A DNA stretch of 64,000 bases. Source: Leguminivora glycinivorella (taxonomy: Eukaryota; Arthropoda; Insecta; Lepidoptera; Tortricidae). Under the pieces are notes generated by a model that worked only from the letters and a program-made list of their open reading frames with translations, ran no database searches and had not been told where the DNA came from. Location: the NCBI RefSeq assembly GCF_023078275.1, contig NC_062998.1:15885916-15949915 (forward strand), given 5' to 3'. The translations under genes and the position numbers were made by a program. Below, piece after piece: positions 9,058 through 21,260 of the stretch; the stretch's first letter is position 1, and every line of letters begins with the position of its first letter.

Positions 9058-12000
9058 CTAAAATGAATATTTTTCATTTTTATTAGTCACTCCATCAACG
9101 CTGAAATCAGAAATCTCCAATTCACTGTCATCTCTTTCAGCGTTATGTTTTGGTTTCACTACGCTTATGTGTTTATGGCTCAATACTTTGGCACTGTCCG
9201 ATTCGTCCAAGATTGAGCTTCCAAGACTTGTGTTGCTCCCGCCGATGTTGGAAGACTTGGTCATAGGCCCTTTCAATACGTCAACTCCTCCAAAAAGTGC
9301 GGTGGACGGTGTCTCGCTCCGACGAGCTAACTGAGCTTCTATAGTTTGCTTTAGTTCGGCTATCTTTGGACTTTGTGTGACATTCACGCGAATCTTTGTA
9401 TCACTCTTTATTGGTTCATTTTCGATGCTGTAATGTAATGTTATTTTTATAAAACCCAAGCTAAAAAGAAGGGAGTCTGATGTTGCGCCAATTTATTTAC
9501 GCTTATGGCATCTTAGCATTAGAGCTCTCAAACTGATGGATCGATTTCGATGCAATGATTCTTAGCTAATAAGTTGATTGAAATCGGTCCAGCAGTTTAA
9601 AGTGTGATGAATGCCTTTAAATTGTATGCACGGCACGGCATTTTGTGCTCATGAGGGTTATACTTACAATTATAAACTTGATAGTTATTATTGCCACCAA
9701 ACTTACCTCGATATATCCCATTCATCGTCTCCGATGTTGATCAACCCCAGTTCGTATTTATCATCACTTTTTTCAGTTATGCTTTGTGAAGGAGACGCGC
9801 TAACTGATTTCATTTGTATAGCATCCATATCGAATAGTACTTTCTTCTTATTGAGTGACGATGTCGAAGATGCATTTTTCAAAACGCCCTTGGTTTGTTT
9901 AGGCGAAGTTTTGGCTGCTTTGTGAATCTCTAAAAGCTGTTGAATATCATGATTACTCTGAGTCACCTGTTCTTTTTTATTGATTTCTCTATCTTCGCCC
10001 CTGAACTCCAAGATGTCTGTCGCGGACTGTGTACGAATCAAATGATCGTCGTTACTGGGACTAGTGTATTTAAGAACAGTGTTACCATAGTCTGTAGTTG
10101 CTGATGAAGGTCTTCGAGCAGGGGACCTTATCAAGTTGTCTATAGACCGTACTGGCCTGCGGGGGATAGATGGATTGGTATTAGGTGGACTATCATCCGA
10201 ATCACTTTCCAGGTGAGCTTGGGTTGGCAAATTAGTTTTTCTTTTGATCAGACGTGGCTTCACATTTTTATCTTCAGTTGCCGCCGTGTAGTCAATTTTC
10301 TTGTCAAATATTTCATCATCATCAGAAACAGGAGGACTCGAGTGATGAACGTTTGAAACTACTGGGGATTCAGGCGGAGTCTTTAGCAATCTCAGAGCTT
10401 TTTTTGCAAATTCAGACTTTGAGCTCTTGTGTTCACTCTTAGATTTTACCTCTTTATTTTTCACCAAAGATAATGCCTTACTTTTAACATTTGATATCAT
10501 GGAACTCAAACTAAATGCTTTAGTTAAAGCATTAGGAGCCGCCATATTGTTTTCGGACGTAACGTCTCCCTTTTTACTAGAAGCATCTGAATCCAAATAT
10601 GCCATGATAGTGTATCTTACTTGTTCGTAAGCAGGATATTTCTGAAAAGTGTACAAAAGGTATAAATAAGTGAACAAGTAGGAAATCCGCATTGAGCGGT
10701 GATACATTACAGTACACCGACATTAATACCTACTCGCACATGTATGGCGTATGGCCCTTTCAATTTCCGATATGTGTAGTTTCGTAATGTTACGTATCGC
10801 TATAGTGCGGTAAATATGCACAATTATTTAATATATTTGTAACTACAGCAACGTGCGAAATGATAATTACCTTCGTTTTTACTTCTAATTGCTGTTGTAA
10901 TTGTGCTTTCTGTTTTTGAAAAACATTCTGGCTTAGTCTACTCTTGAGTGGGTCCACGCCGGCTTGTACCAGTCTGCTGTTAACTTCTTCTGTAATTTTA
11001 GCGCGAACCACCTTTAGGGGGCTAAAATCAGCAGTTGTTAATATATGTGTTGGTAACTAAAAGAAAAGTGGACCGCTCCGCCAACCTTGGAAAGTTGAGA
11101 CTAGTTACTTTGAGTGCAGAGGGCTACACAGACGGTCGTCCACTTTCCTCTTAATTATGCAAAGTTTCGAACAAATTATTATGCTGATACCTAACAAATG
11201 GTACAGACTACAGATGTAGTGTGAAAAGAGTTTGTTTCGTATTTCTCCGGAATCGTTGATGCTAGTTCAGTCAATGTCAGTACATCCTGTACTCAGACTG
11301 ACTGAAATAGCATGACACGTTCGTACGTTTCCGTAACAATACGAAGGCAAATCTTTTCGCACTACATCTCTATGTCTTACCTTCCCGGTGTAAGTATAGG
11401 GCCGTTTTGTTGCTTCATAATCAAATGCGGAGATGATTTTGCTTGTTCCTTCTGATGCGATGGCTCTTTCTTTGTCTTTTTTTGTTTCTGGGCAACTATT
11501 CTCTTGTCATTGGTTTTCTTACTGGAGAAAGATTTGGACTTATTTATTTCTGTGTTCGTTTTCTTTGACGGTGGTGTCTTATCCTCGTTTTGATTCAAGT
11601 ATTTCTTCATGTGTGCTTTTGATGCAGACTTATCTCTTAATGTGTTGGTAGCTGTCTTATTATCGACAAACCTTTCAGAACTAGACCCATCAGATGTAGA
11701 ACTCGAGTCCATGTTTAGTAGTTCCTGAGCTTTGCGATGTAGTTGTTCTAAACTATTATGCTTCACAGCTGAATTTGGTGAGGTAATCTTTTTTGGTTCG
11801 TCTAATGGATCTGTATCATCACTTTCTTCTTGTACATTGGAAACCTGGAGCCCGAATTAAAATATAGTTTCAGTAACATAAGTAATAAAATAACAGGCAA
11901 CATCCTATGTAAATATAACAACGTTCGTAACATAATATATTAGATAGTTACCGAACCGCCATCTGAGGAGCCGCCGGTGTGTGTCTGGCGCAGGCGTTCC

Positions 12001-15000
12001 TTCAGCAGAGCCTCCAGTTGTCCCGCTCGCTGGCGCTCTGCCTCGGCGGCTGCTCTTGATTCCCGTGCTTCCTTCGCTACTTCGTTTAACTTATGGACCA
12101 GCATTTCGTACTGCTTTGATTGAGCTTCGTCTCTTCGCACCCAGTGTAACATTTGTTCCTCAATCACTGTTTTACGTTCCATGTCATCATTGTCACTTTT
12201 CATTTTCTGAAAACAAAGTAAACTATAGTGACCTCCCATTCGACTGTTAGATTATTCTGGGAACAAAGTTCAACCATTCATCCATTAAGATATAAATGCT
12301 TAAATAGTAAAATAATATTTATTTAATATTTATATTTACTGTTTCAGTTAGCGCCTGTTGCAATGATAGTATTTCCGCACCCTGGTCTTTTATTGTCTTA
12401 TGTAGTTGTGCTATTATTGTTTTTTCACTTTCATCAGGTTTTTCAACTTCCTTCACTTTAAAACTATTTAATGTTTCGAAAATTTGATTACGTAGCAAGT
12501 CGATCTCTTTAGTGTGGTTAGCTTGTTCCGTCTTTTTCCATTCTTCTAGCTTTTTCAAGACATCATCGTTATTAGCATACACCCCAACATCTCTCATTTC
12601 TTTAGATTTATCATTTTTTCTCTCATTACCTTTTATCACTTCGCTGTCTATCAAAACTTTATTATTATTAGTGATTAATATTTCCATTTCTTTAATTTTC
12701 AGTTTTAGCTGGTTTATCTCTTCATTGAGCTTAATATTTTCATTACCAATTGTGTTAACTTGTGTGACTTCAGTTTCTTTCACGTCTCTTTCTGGAGGTT
12801 CATCTATGAGGTTCGCATGTCTCCTTGAAATATGACTTTTAAGGTAAAGTTGGTTCAGAAAAACTTTATCACAAAAGCGACATTTGTTATACTGTGGGAC
12901 TTCGCCACTGGCAGTCGACGGGAAGATGTCTGCTTTATTTGTGAGGGTTTTTAATATCATTGCCGCAATATTATCGTTCCCATAAGGAAGAAGGGGTTTG
13001 TACTGAGGTTTTCCTTTTCTTCGTGTCTTTCTAAGTTCGTCTTCTTTTTCGTGCAAATCTTTCTTCGTGTTAGCAAGTTCCTGTAATTAATAAATTATGT
13101 ATTATGACATGATATTTCTTACTTACAAAATATTCATCATTGTTTAAGATGAGTAAAGTTTTCCTCTCTCATCTTAAGAAGAGTCGATTACGACGATTAC
13201 ATTTTAGGCTAAATAAGATGTAAAGGCATTGTAAATTATTAAAAACCGGCCAAGAGCGTGTCGGGCCACGCTCAGTGTAGGGTTCCATAGTTTTCCGTAT
13301 TTTTCTCAAAAACTACTGAACCTATCAAGTTCAAAATAATTTTTCTAGAAAGTATTTATAAAGTTCTACTTTTGTGATTTTTTTCATATTTTTTAAACAT
13401 AATTATGGTTCAAAAGTTAGGGGGGGCACACTTTTTTTTCCTTTAGGAGCGATTATTTACGAAAATATTAATATTATCAAAAAAAGATTTCAGTAAACCG
13501 TTATTCATTTTTAAATACCTATCCAACAATATATCACACGTTGGGGTTGGAATGAAAAAAAAACAGTCCCCATTTTACATGTAGGGGGGGTTCCCTAACA
13601 AAACATTTTTTTCCACTTTTTATTTTACCACTTTGTCGGCGTGATTGATATACATATTGGTACCAAATTTCAGCTTTCTAGTGCTAACGGTCACTGAGAT
13701 TATCCGCGGACGGACGGACGGACGGACAGACAGACATGGCGAAACTATAAGGGTTCCTAGTTGACTACGGAACCCTAAAAAGTTGACGAAATAGGACATA
13801 GGATTTTGGACGATGCGGCATGCGACAGTCCATAGATCGTCTCGTCAGCTATCTGGGCTGGGTACGGGCTTGACCGGTTTTGGTAAGTGGTAATTATAGA
13901 ACCTGTGCGAGCGTATCTAGCTCCTGCCGCAGCACAAACACGCTGCGGTCGAGGTAGTGCCGGCAGAACTGCTGATACTCCACGGCCAGCTGAGCCAAGC
14001 GGAACAGTTTCACCACACCTTCGTCGAGTATTCGGACGTCAAATTCTGACTCCAACACGCAGTCCAAAATCTAATAAACAAGACAGTTCTTTTAAAACTG
14101 AATTTTAATATTTTATTTTATTGAAGGTTTTAATGAGCAATTCCTGAATAGTTTGTTCATTTCGACCACGTCTCCGATTTTGATAAAAATTGGTAGGCTG
14201 ATAGAGTCCATGATGCTGAGCAAGATCCTCTAGGTTTCCCAAAATGTCCTAGGTTGTTTGTATGAAACCTTCCTTTTTTGTTACCAGATTTCTATACATT
14301 TTCGGTACTGTACTGACTATTCTGAAACTATTCGGGAATTGCTGAAATATTGTAAAGTAGGCCAAACTTAAGCCAAGGGCCAAGCCTTTGCTAACTTGCT
14401 CCTTAGATCTTGTACACTCCTTTTTGCTGCGTTAAGGTGGTTCGCTTTCCATACAAAAAGCCGCTCCCATTTATTTAGTCACCGCATACTACAACTAAAT
14501 AAAAATATGCGCATACATCTACTTTACATTATCCATTGTCGCGGTATTAAATGAAATACATTGTTTCATACAGAAATCATGGACAAATCCATGTGGATTT
14601 TTTATTAATTTTACGTAAATGTGCGTGCCAAATTTTGTGTACAGACAGACACAGAGCCGTCATATTTCGCGCATTTTTAGTTGACATTGTCATCAGTGAC
14701 ACTTGGCTCTTGACAAGTAATTATTTAAAGTTAAAGATATTAGTTTAGTTAATTCAAGCAGCCGGCGTATCATGCTTACAATTTAATATATTGATAAGAC
14801 AACTGTCACTCTCACACTGACATACTTGCCAAAGCGTGACGGATGCTTTATCCACGTGGATAAGTGATAAAATTGGAATCATAATACGCCGGCATACTCA
14901 GAAATAATGACGCATTTTGTCAATAAAGATACATATCGTGAATTTCGACACTGCTAGTGTAAATCGAAATGGCGTCTCGGTCAAATTACTGACTAATATG

Positions 15001-18000
15001 ATGCAGCAGATCCCGAGTTCCATTCCGAAGTTTTTTTTAATCATTTGAACTTTTTTTGAATTTATTAAGTTTTTTATATATTTTTTAAAGGAATATTTAA
15101 CTATATTGCTGTATTATTTTTTATTTTCATACAATAATATAATACAATCCTTTACTATGCCTGGTAGATTATCTTTGGTGAAACAACGAATTCTTCCACT
15201 TCGATTATAGAGAGTAATTTGACATTATTATTTATATTTAAATTAATATATGTATAGCCTAATTTCGTCGGAAACTGCGTGTTATGTAATGGCGTCGTTG
15301 GTGAACAGTCGTCTGTCACGCCGTGAAGCTGCGTTCGAATCCCGGGTTTCTATCAACTTTTTGTATTTTTTTGGATATAAATTTCGTATTTTTTTATTGA
15401 CCGAGCAAGAAGGGAGAGCCGAAGGTATCAATTTTATCTTAGAGAACGTATTGATTCTTTATTCTCATTTTGATTTTCCATTTATTTAGTTAAGATATAA
15501 AACATAACTTTTAATACCCTCGGTCAATATAATATTTTTTTCGAAATTACTCGTTAGATAAAAAAGACAGAAGTCCACTTGAGTTTTTAAAGCATTACGT
15601 TACTCAGTTAACTATTGCATTTTCATTTACTAATTTAAGATTTCAAAAGCGATTTTAATACCCTTGCTCAATCGAAAATAAACAATTAGAAAAAAAAAAT
15701 CATTTGAATCACAAAACCACGCATTTAGGAAACTAAAATGTATCTATACATTTTAGAAATTTTTAAAATATCTGAGTAGGATAATTATGTTAAAAATTCT
15801 GAGTTGGAAGAACCCAAAAATTATTACGATTCAAGAGAATAGGTTTTTAATCTTTTTTGTGGAAAACGCTCAGTATTTACTGTACATATAACATTTATGT
15901 ATAATAATAAAACAAAAAAAAGAGAAAAAGTCCTGGATACGAACCCACTCCACTTCCATGCAAATCATGCAATGCCACGTATTTACCGCAATGCTATTTA
16001 AACAAGCTGTCGCCGCGTGAAATTATCGACTAGAAGGAATACAAAAACACTGTTTGCATGTGTGAGTGGTACTTAAAAATAGTGTAAAATAGTCAATTTG
16101 TTTACATTAAGGGAATTTACGGTACAATGACAAGTTTAATGTTTGTTTTAATACGTCAATTTTAATATTAAATGTTCGCGAAGCATACTTGAAAGTATAT
16201 AAATGCCTGTACGACTTCACAAAAAAAATAAAACTGGTAATTTGCAGATGTAACGCCATCTAACACAGCCTGAGCTTCGCGTAACCTAGGCGAACCACCT
16301 TAAGTACACAGAGTGTACAAGTTTCTAATGGGTTGGCAACGCGCATGTGACACTCTTTGAGTTGCAGGCGTCCATAGGTTACGGTGACCGCTTTCCATCA
16401 GGCGGACCGTATGCTCGTTTCACGGGCCGATTTTTGAGTCTCACGCGTTCGAATTCCGAAAATTGTCACTGAAAATAATAAGCAAGTCACCGTTTTCAAC
16501 CGGTATTTTAGTGACAAAATCCCGTATGCGAGATTCAAAAATCGCCCTCCTGCTCGTTTGCCACCGACGTAGTATAAAAAAAAAACAAATTAAGCACTGG
16601 TTCGAGTACCAATAGTACCATTTATATTATATGTGACTGTAAATCTGTGTGATGTAAATCTTTGTTACCGTGAAATATGCCAACATTGCCCACTTTACGA
16701 AAAATTGCAAATATTTTTTAAAGTTCTATGAGTGTCTGTGTGAAATTTATTATCTACTGCAACTTTAAAATGATAAGAATGCATTTTTTCAGAAATATTT
16801 ATTAAAAATTAATATTTAATCCCACTTTCGACTAATTTTGATTTCGGGCAAAGTTATCTGGACTTCTAGCCAACATTGCCCGCGTTGATTCATGTTCACG
16901 CAAATATCGACATTATCTAAGATGTAATAAAGACCAATACAAGGATTTGGGCAATGATGCCGTTTGCTGTAGAGATCTAACCGATACTATCGAATCTCTC
17001 ATGCCACAATGGGTGGGCAATGTTAATCTGGGTTTTTTTCTCGTTTCCATACAAACCGCATTTCGCGATTTCAAAATAGGGTTGTCTGACATTTGAGATG
17101 AAATATTTTTTTTTGTTTTTAGGTAGGTAGCCAAAAGAAACATTTTTTACAGTAGGTAGGTACACATGGTGCTACTTTACCTATTTCTTTAGGCACAATT
17201 CTGGGGAAAATTCTGGAGAGACTTACCTATACAGCCTGCACTGGTGAGTCATTTAGTCAGTACTAGCTTTGCTTAGTTTGGGTCTAAGTTGATCTGTGTA
17301 AGGTGTCCCCAATGTCAATATATGAAAATTAATTGAAAATTTGTTATTATCGCTGTGTATTTCTTTTCATGTGAAAATTATAATAGGAGTTCACAGTAAA
17401 TTCCACATTATTACACAATACAATGTGTCAATGGTTGTTGAAGGTTCGCTTCGCTGAGGAAAAGTGTCATGCTAATCTAGCTAGAACTAAACTGTGAAGT
17501 AAATAGTAAATTAGCAATTGGAAGATCCATGGGAGATGTAGTTAAGCTTTCCTGTGAAACGTGTAGTGTTGCGGAAAGTTCTATTTTGTTACTTGTATTA
17601 GTGAAATATTTTGCTTATTACTCTTTAAATAAACTGGCAGATTATAACGTTCGGTGCTTCGGTGTATGTCTAAAACATGTATTTATGAATAATAAAATAT
17701 GTAAACATAAATAATATGCCTTTTATTTCATTACAGCGAAAACCCACAAATTATGTTTATCGATAGAATTAGTGGCGGAACCAGGGGCGGGTCCAGCTTC
17801 GTGTCCAGGGAGGGGTCACGTGGTGTATTTGTATGGTCAACCTAGGCTTCCGAGCTTCCCCCCCCCCCCTCCCCCCAATCCGCGCATGCGCTCAACCGGT
17901 TGTCAATTTTAGTTCCATTAATGTCCGTTGGACTTTGATTGAGACCGCCACTAGTATAAACGTGTGAAGGTATGTAAGGCCGGCAACCACAGATGTCATA

Positions 18001-20606
18001 TATACCATAGATCAAGCAAACGTATCTACTTTGCGTGTCAAATGAACTCAGTGAAATCCACTGAGTTGTCCGTCTTTACTCGCAGCTTGCAGCTTTCGGG
18101 CGTCAATTTTTGTAAGTTGAAGTCAACCAAAACATGCAAAATGCCTCGTTACGTGATATTCAATTGCAACAACACAAAAATTATGAACAATCAAGAGCCT
18201 GAGACATATTTAAAATTACAGGCAAGAATCAATTTCAGTACAAAATTTGACACGCTCGGCCCCTATACAAATATATGAATTTGTTTCTTCTATCTAAATT
18301 AAGTTCTGTGCCGGCAACAGACAGTCATAGCCTCCCCACAGACGAGTCTTAATTTTCATAATCTTAAAAAAAACTTGTATGCAATCTGACAGTTCAAACT
18401 GACACTGACAAGACACTGACAGATTTGAACTGTCAGATTGCATACAAGTTTTTTTTAAGATTATGAATTTTTAAGACTGTCTGTGGGGAGCCTTAGATTT
18501 CATAATCTTAAAAAATAATAATCTTATGAAATCAGATTGAGTGCACGGATTCCCATACAATTTCGCAACTGTCCACACACAGTCTTATTTTTTAAGATTA
18601 TGATTTTTTTCAGATTGATCTGACAGATTGGGAATAATTTGAATTTTAAGAATGTGTGTGGCAAGGCAGTCAATCTTATTTTATAAGATTATTATTTTTT
18701 AAGATTATGAAAATTAAGACTGTCTGTTGCCGGCCTTCGTTGGCCTTCTTCTCCTAGTGAGTATTATATTCTTTGGTGATGCCACACACTATGGCTTCCC
18801 ACAGACAGTCTTAAAAATTCATAATCTTAAAAAAAAATTGTATGCAAATTGACACTGACAGATCTGATGAATTTTTAAGACTGTCTGTTGCCGGCCATAG
18901 GCACGCCACAGACAGTCTTAAAAATTCATAATCTTAAAAAAAAATTGTACGCAAATTGACACTGACAGATCTGTCAGTGTCAATTTGCATACAATTTTTT
19001 TTATGCCTATGGCCGGCAACAGACAGTCTTAAAAATTCATAATCTTAAAAAAAAATTGTATGCAAATTGACAGTGACAGATCTGTCAGTGTCAGTTTGCA
19101 TACAATTTTTTTTTAAGATTATGTAAATTAAGACTCGTCTGTTGCCGGCCTAAGTCTATTTTCCACTTTCGTAATAAGTGTTCCCATATTTCTGGTGTAT
19201 TTTTACACATCAACGAATTACCTTAAAAATAATGATTCGGGCAAAGATACCCTTGTAGGCAATGATGGCTTATTTCACGGTACTTGTTCCTGCACTTATA
19301 GTGCGATAACCGTAGGGATATGGCCTGATGTTTTATCATTTATCGCGCGACCATGCTTACATGCCTGATCTAATTTAGTTAAGTAGGCAATGTAGGCATA
19401 CTATAGTATAGGCATATACCGATGATACGAAATTGCTTTCAACTTAAAATTGCCTAAACTTGGATATTTTTGTCAATCATCATCAGTTACATACACATAC
19501 CTACAGACGAAGCAGTGGGTAGAGGCTAGTGTTTAAATAAATACACAGTTAAAGATTGCTTACGTCGTTCACATGCTGTTCTAGTAAGGCGAATTTCCGG
19601 TCTCTTGTTAAACTGTCGATATCGATTAGTCCTGCAATAGAAAGTCACTAATTTAATTTCATGTATGTAAGATATCGTTTTTACAGGATAAAACATACCT
19701 TTAAAATGAAAATTTAAAAAATCATAAAGTGAAAGAAAAGTAGGACTCGTCGGAAACTAGCACAGTAACCTATGACTAAGTCAGCCGATTGTAATGTGTT
19801 TCTCTAAAACACCCATGTGAAAGAAGTGCACATAATATCTGTTTAATTTTTTTTGAGGGGTTATTGATAAAAATGATAAAATACAAAATACCTGTGTCTG
19901 ACGGACTTAGGTAAAACATAAATAAAACCGGCCAAGAGCGTGTCGGGCCACGCTCAGTGTAGGGTTCCGTAGTTTTCCGTATTTTTCTCAAAAACTACTG
20001 AACCTATCAAGTTCAAAACAATTTTCCTAGAAAGTATTTATAAAGTTCTACTTTTGTGATTTTTTTCATATTTTTTAAACATATGGTTCAAAAGTTAGAG
20101 GGGGGGGGGACGCACTTTTTTTTCCTTTAGGAGCGATTATTTCCAAAAATATTAATATTATCAAAAAACGATCTTAGTAAACCCTTATTCATTTTTTAAT
20201 ACCTATCCACGTTGGGGTTGGAATGAAAAAAAATATCAGCCCCCACTTTACATGTAGGGGGGGTGCCCTAATGAAACATTTTTTTCCACTTTTTATTTTT
20301 GCACTTTGTTGGCGTAATCGATATACATATTGGTACCAAATTTCAGCTTTCTAGTGCTAACGGTTACTGAGATTATCCGCGGACGGACGGACGGACGGAC
20401 GGACGGACAGACAGACATGGCGAAACTATAAGGGTTCCTAGTTGACTACGGAACCCTAAAAATAGACTGATTTCGGGGTAGGTATACTTACTTATCTTAT
20501 TCCAGTCTATGTGAATCCGCGGCCTATGTGTATTGAAAGCAAATCCGGTTTCTTCCGCTAATCTAGGGAAGTTGTGATGTAGTTCGTAAGAAGTTTTACA
20601 CGCCAT
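9058..20606 (-). CDS. Dzip1: DZIP1 (DAZ-interacting zinc finger protein 1 / Iguana), nine coding exons
   Basis: Coding exons on the minus strand are 20492-20606, 19564-19631, 13903-14070, 12340-13080, 11952-12206, 11381-11844, 10871-11021, 9707-10641 and 9058-9427. All junctions are GT-AG and the phases agree. The total is 3267 nt, 1088 aa. The N-terminus matches the Dzip-like domain (RPRIHIDWNKI at residues 28-38, then a conserved helix KLFRLAQLAVEYQQFC). A single C2H2 finger follows at residues 184-205 (CRFCDKVFLNQLYLKSHISR...H). Then come long coiled coils (about 230-450), a serine/lysine-rich low-complexity region and a conserved RAKITEEVNSRL helix. Family knowledge: DZIP1 acts at the basal body and ciliary transition zone and tunes Hedgehog/Gli signalling. 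Introns 2 and 3 are inflated by repeats (5.5 kb and 0.8 kb). An X-box upstream supports ciliary control. Confidence 0.93.
11063..11148. mobile_element. Small MITE in DZIP1 intron 6
   Basis: The left end GAAAAGTGGACCGCTC and the right end GGTCGTCCACTTTCC are imperfect inverted repeats around about 55 bp. It is non-coding and of unknown family. Confidence 0.45.
11211..11369. mobile_element. Hairpin MITE, copy 1 of the AGTAGTGCGAAAAG family
   Basis: Terminal inverted repeats around AGATGTAGTGTGAAAAGAG and CTTTTCGCACTACATCT flank a core holding AGTTCAGTCAATGTCAGTAC. Two more copies lie at 56687-56857 and 57667-57831 in the ABCC gene intron. All are about 160-170 bp and non-coding. Confidence 0.75.
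13248..13781 (+). repeat. Lepidopteran dispersed repeat, copy 1 (CCGGCCAAG...GGAACCCTA), DZIP1 intron 3
   Basis: It starts CCGGCCAAGAGCGTGTCGGG and ends GACTACGGAACCCTAAAA, with a (GGAC)n tract just before the end. It is about 90% similar by eye to 19926-20460 in intron 1 of the same gene and in the same orientation relative to the window. Partial relatives occur at 20993-22560 and 63700-63830. No coding frame. Confidence 0.75.
14150..14345. repeat. Single-armed relative of the hairpin MITE at 38.2 kb
   Basis: It shares CCGATTTTGATAAAAATTGG, GATGCTGAGCAAGATCC and CCCAAAATGTCCTAGG in order with the left arm of the element at 38188-38505, and ends GGGAATTGCTG like that element's edge. It may be an internally deleted copy. 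It lies in DZIP1 intron 2, just upstream of exon 3. Confidence 0.6.
14761..14893. mobile_element. Short MITE with GCCGGCGTAT ends
   Basis: Ends GCCGGCGTATCATG and, inverted, CATAATACGCCGGC flank a 105-bp core with a CCACGTGGATAAG palindrome. Non-coding. It lies in DZIP1 intron 2. Confidence 0.55.
15260..15360 (+). repeat. tRNA-like SINE head fragment
   Basis: A B-box-like GCGTTCGAATCCCGG and an upstream A-box-like GGCGTCGTTGGTGAAC at the expected distance suggest a tRNA-derived SINE head. A similar reverse-strand motif (GGTTCGTATCCAGG) lies at about 15925-15940. The surrounding 14.9-16.3 kb of intron is AT-rich and otherwise unremarkable. Confidence 0.4.
16310..16600 (+). repeat. SINE 3' fragment interrupted by a small insertion
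   Basis: CTAATGGGTTGGCAACGCGC, AGGCGTCCATAGGTTACGGT and TCAGGCGGACCGTATGCTCG match, as I recall, a common lepidopteran SINE body. Its end GCCACCGACGTAGTATAAAA appears only after a 130-bp insertion (16421-16552). Confidence 0.55.
16421..16552. mobile_element. Small hAT-like MITE nested in the SINE fragment
   Basis: The unit has inverted ends around GGGCCGATTTTTGAGTCTC and GAGATTCAAAAATCGCCCTC. It is flanked by a 7-9 bp direct repeat including CTCGTTT (16414-16420 and 16553-16559). Removing it rejoins the SINE sequence. Another copy-like end sits at about 49760-49790. Confidence 0.6.
16600..18300. other. DZIP1 intron 2 DNA with no recognised content
   Basis: AT-rich sequence with short open frames that show no conserved motif or codon bias. 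A poly-C tract lies at about 17859-17875. I see nothing else that I can support. Confidence 0.4.
18309..19149. mobile_element. Cluster of four or more nested or tandem hairpin MITEs
   Basis: At least eight copies, in alternating orientation, of the arm GACAGTCTTAAAAATTCATA occur with cores such as ACTGACAGATCTGTCAGTG. Neighbouring copies form near-perfect palindromes (e.g. 18337-18491 and 18903-19010). GCCGGCAACAGACAGTC-type ends mark the borders. All are non-coding and lie within DZIP1 intron 2. Confidence 0.75.
19300..19375. repeat. Half-copy of the CGCGCGACCATGCTT hairpin MITE
   Basis: GTGCGATAACCGTAGGGAT, TTTATCATTTATCGCGCGAC and ATGCTTACATGCCTG match one arm of the hairpins at 48845-48960 and 49599-49722. 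Confidence 0.5.
19926..20460 (+). repeat. Lepidopteran dispersed repeat, copy 2, DZIP1 intron 1
   Basis: Same start (CCGGCCAAGAGCGTGTCGGG), GGAC tandem tract and end (TACGGAACCCTAAAA) as copy 1 at 13248-13781. Its right end lies only 31 bp from the splice donor of DZIP1 exon 1 (20491). Confidence 0.75.
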
Positions 20607-20742
20607 TTTAGTTTGGTTTTCCTTAGCTTACTGTACCTAATTACATTGATAAATAGTGCACTTAATAATAATTACATTTCGTACAAGACCCTTCGTAGGT
20701 CATAGTTACTGATTGTTGACTAAAAGCATTGTTGACATCCAC

Positions 20743-20755
20743 GTTGCCTAGCAAC
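20743..20755. promoter_or_regulatory. Dzip1: X-box (RFX binding site) upstream of DZIP1
   Basis: GTTGCCTAGCAAC fits the RFX consensus GYYNYY-N(1-3)-RRNRAC with a 1-nt spacer. It lies 137 bp upstream of the DZIP1 ATG (20606), the position typical of ciliary gene X-boxes. RFX control of cilium genes, including the fly DZIP1 orthologue, is established knowledge as I recall it. Binding here is inferred. Confidence 0.65.
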
Positions 20756-21032
20756 GCCTGCAACTGCAGTAGTAAACAGCGGGGGCCAAAGATAATAGAA
20801 TTTCATTGGCGGGGACTTTCAGACAAACCAATCAAAGAGCATTGAATCCAATTGAATCACTACGTATGGTTTAACCCATCGTATGCTGCAGGCACGGATG
20901 GCGTCTAGGGTGTTCGTTACGGACACATTCCATTAAACCCAATGCTGCAGGCACGGATCCGTGCGTAAAATTAGGTCATCTTTTTGCATTTTTAGGGTTC
21001 CGTACCAAATAGGTACAAAAGGAACCCTTAAG

Positions 21033-21260
21033 CTAGGAACACACTACGCGGACGTCCGTCGTGAATCGACCGCGGACGGGAATCTGGACAATGGAAATAC
21101 ACATAGCCGTGCAAACTATCGGTCGACGGACGTGGACGTGGCCTTGAGCGCATGGACGTCCGTTCGAAATCTGGCTCGCTGGATGTTTTGTTCCGTGCAC
21201 ACTGTTCGGTCGCGGTCGCGGTCGTTTTACGACGGACGTCCGCGTAGTATGTTCCTAGCT
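21033..21260. mobile_element. MITE with AAGCTAGGAACACACTACGC ends
   Basis: The left end AAGCTAGGAACACACTACGC, then GGACGTCCGTCGT, is the inverse of the right end CGACGGACGTCCGCGTAGTA...CCTAGCTT. The core is GC-rich for this window. A right-half copy is at 26033-26117. Non-coding. Confidence 0.7.
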
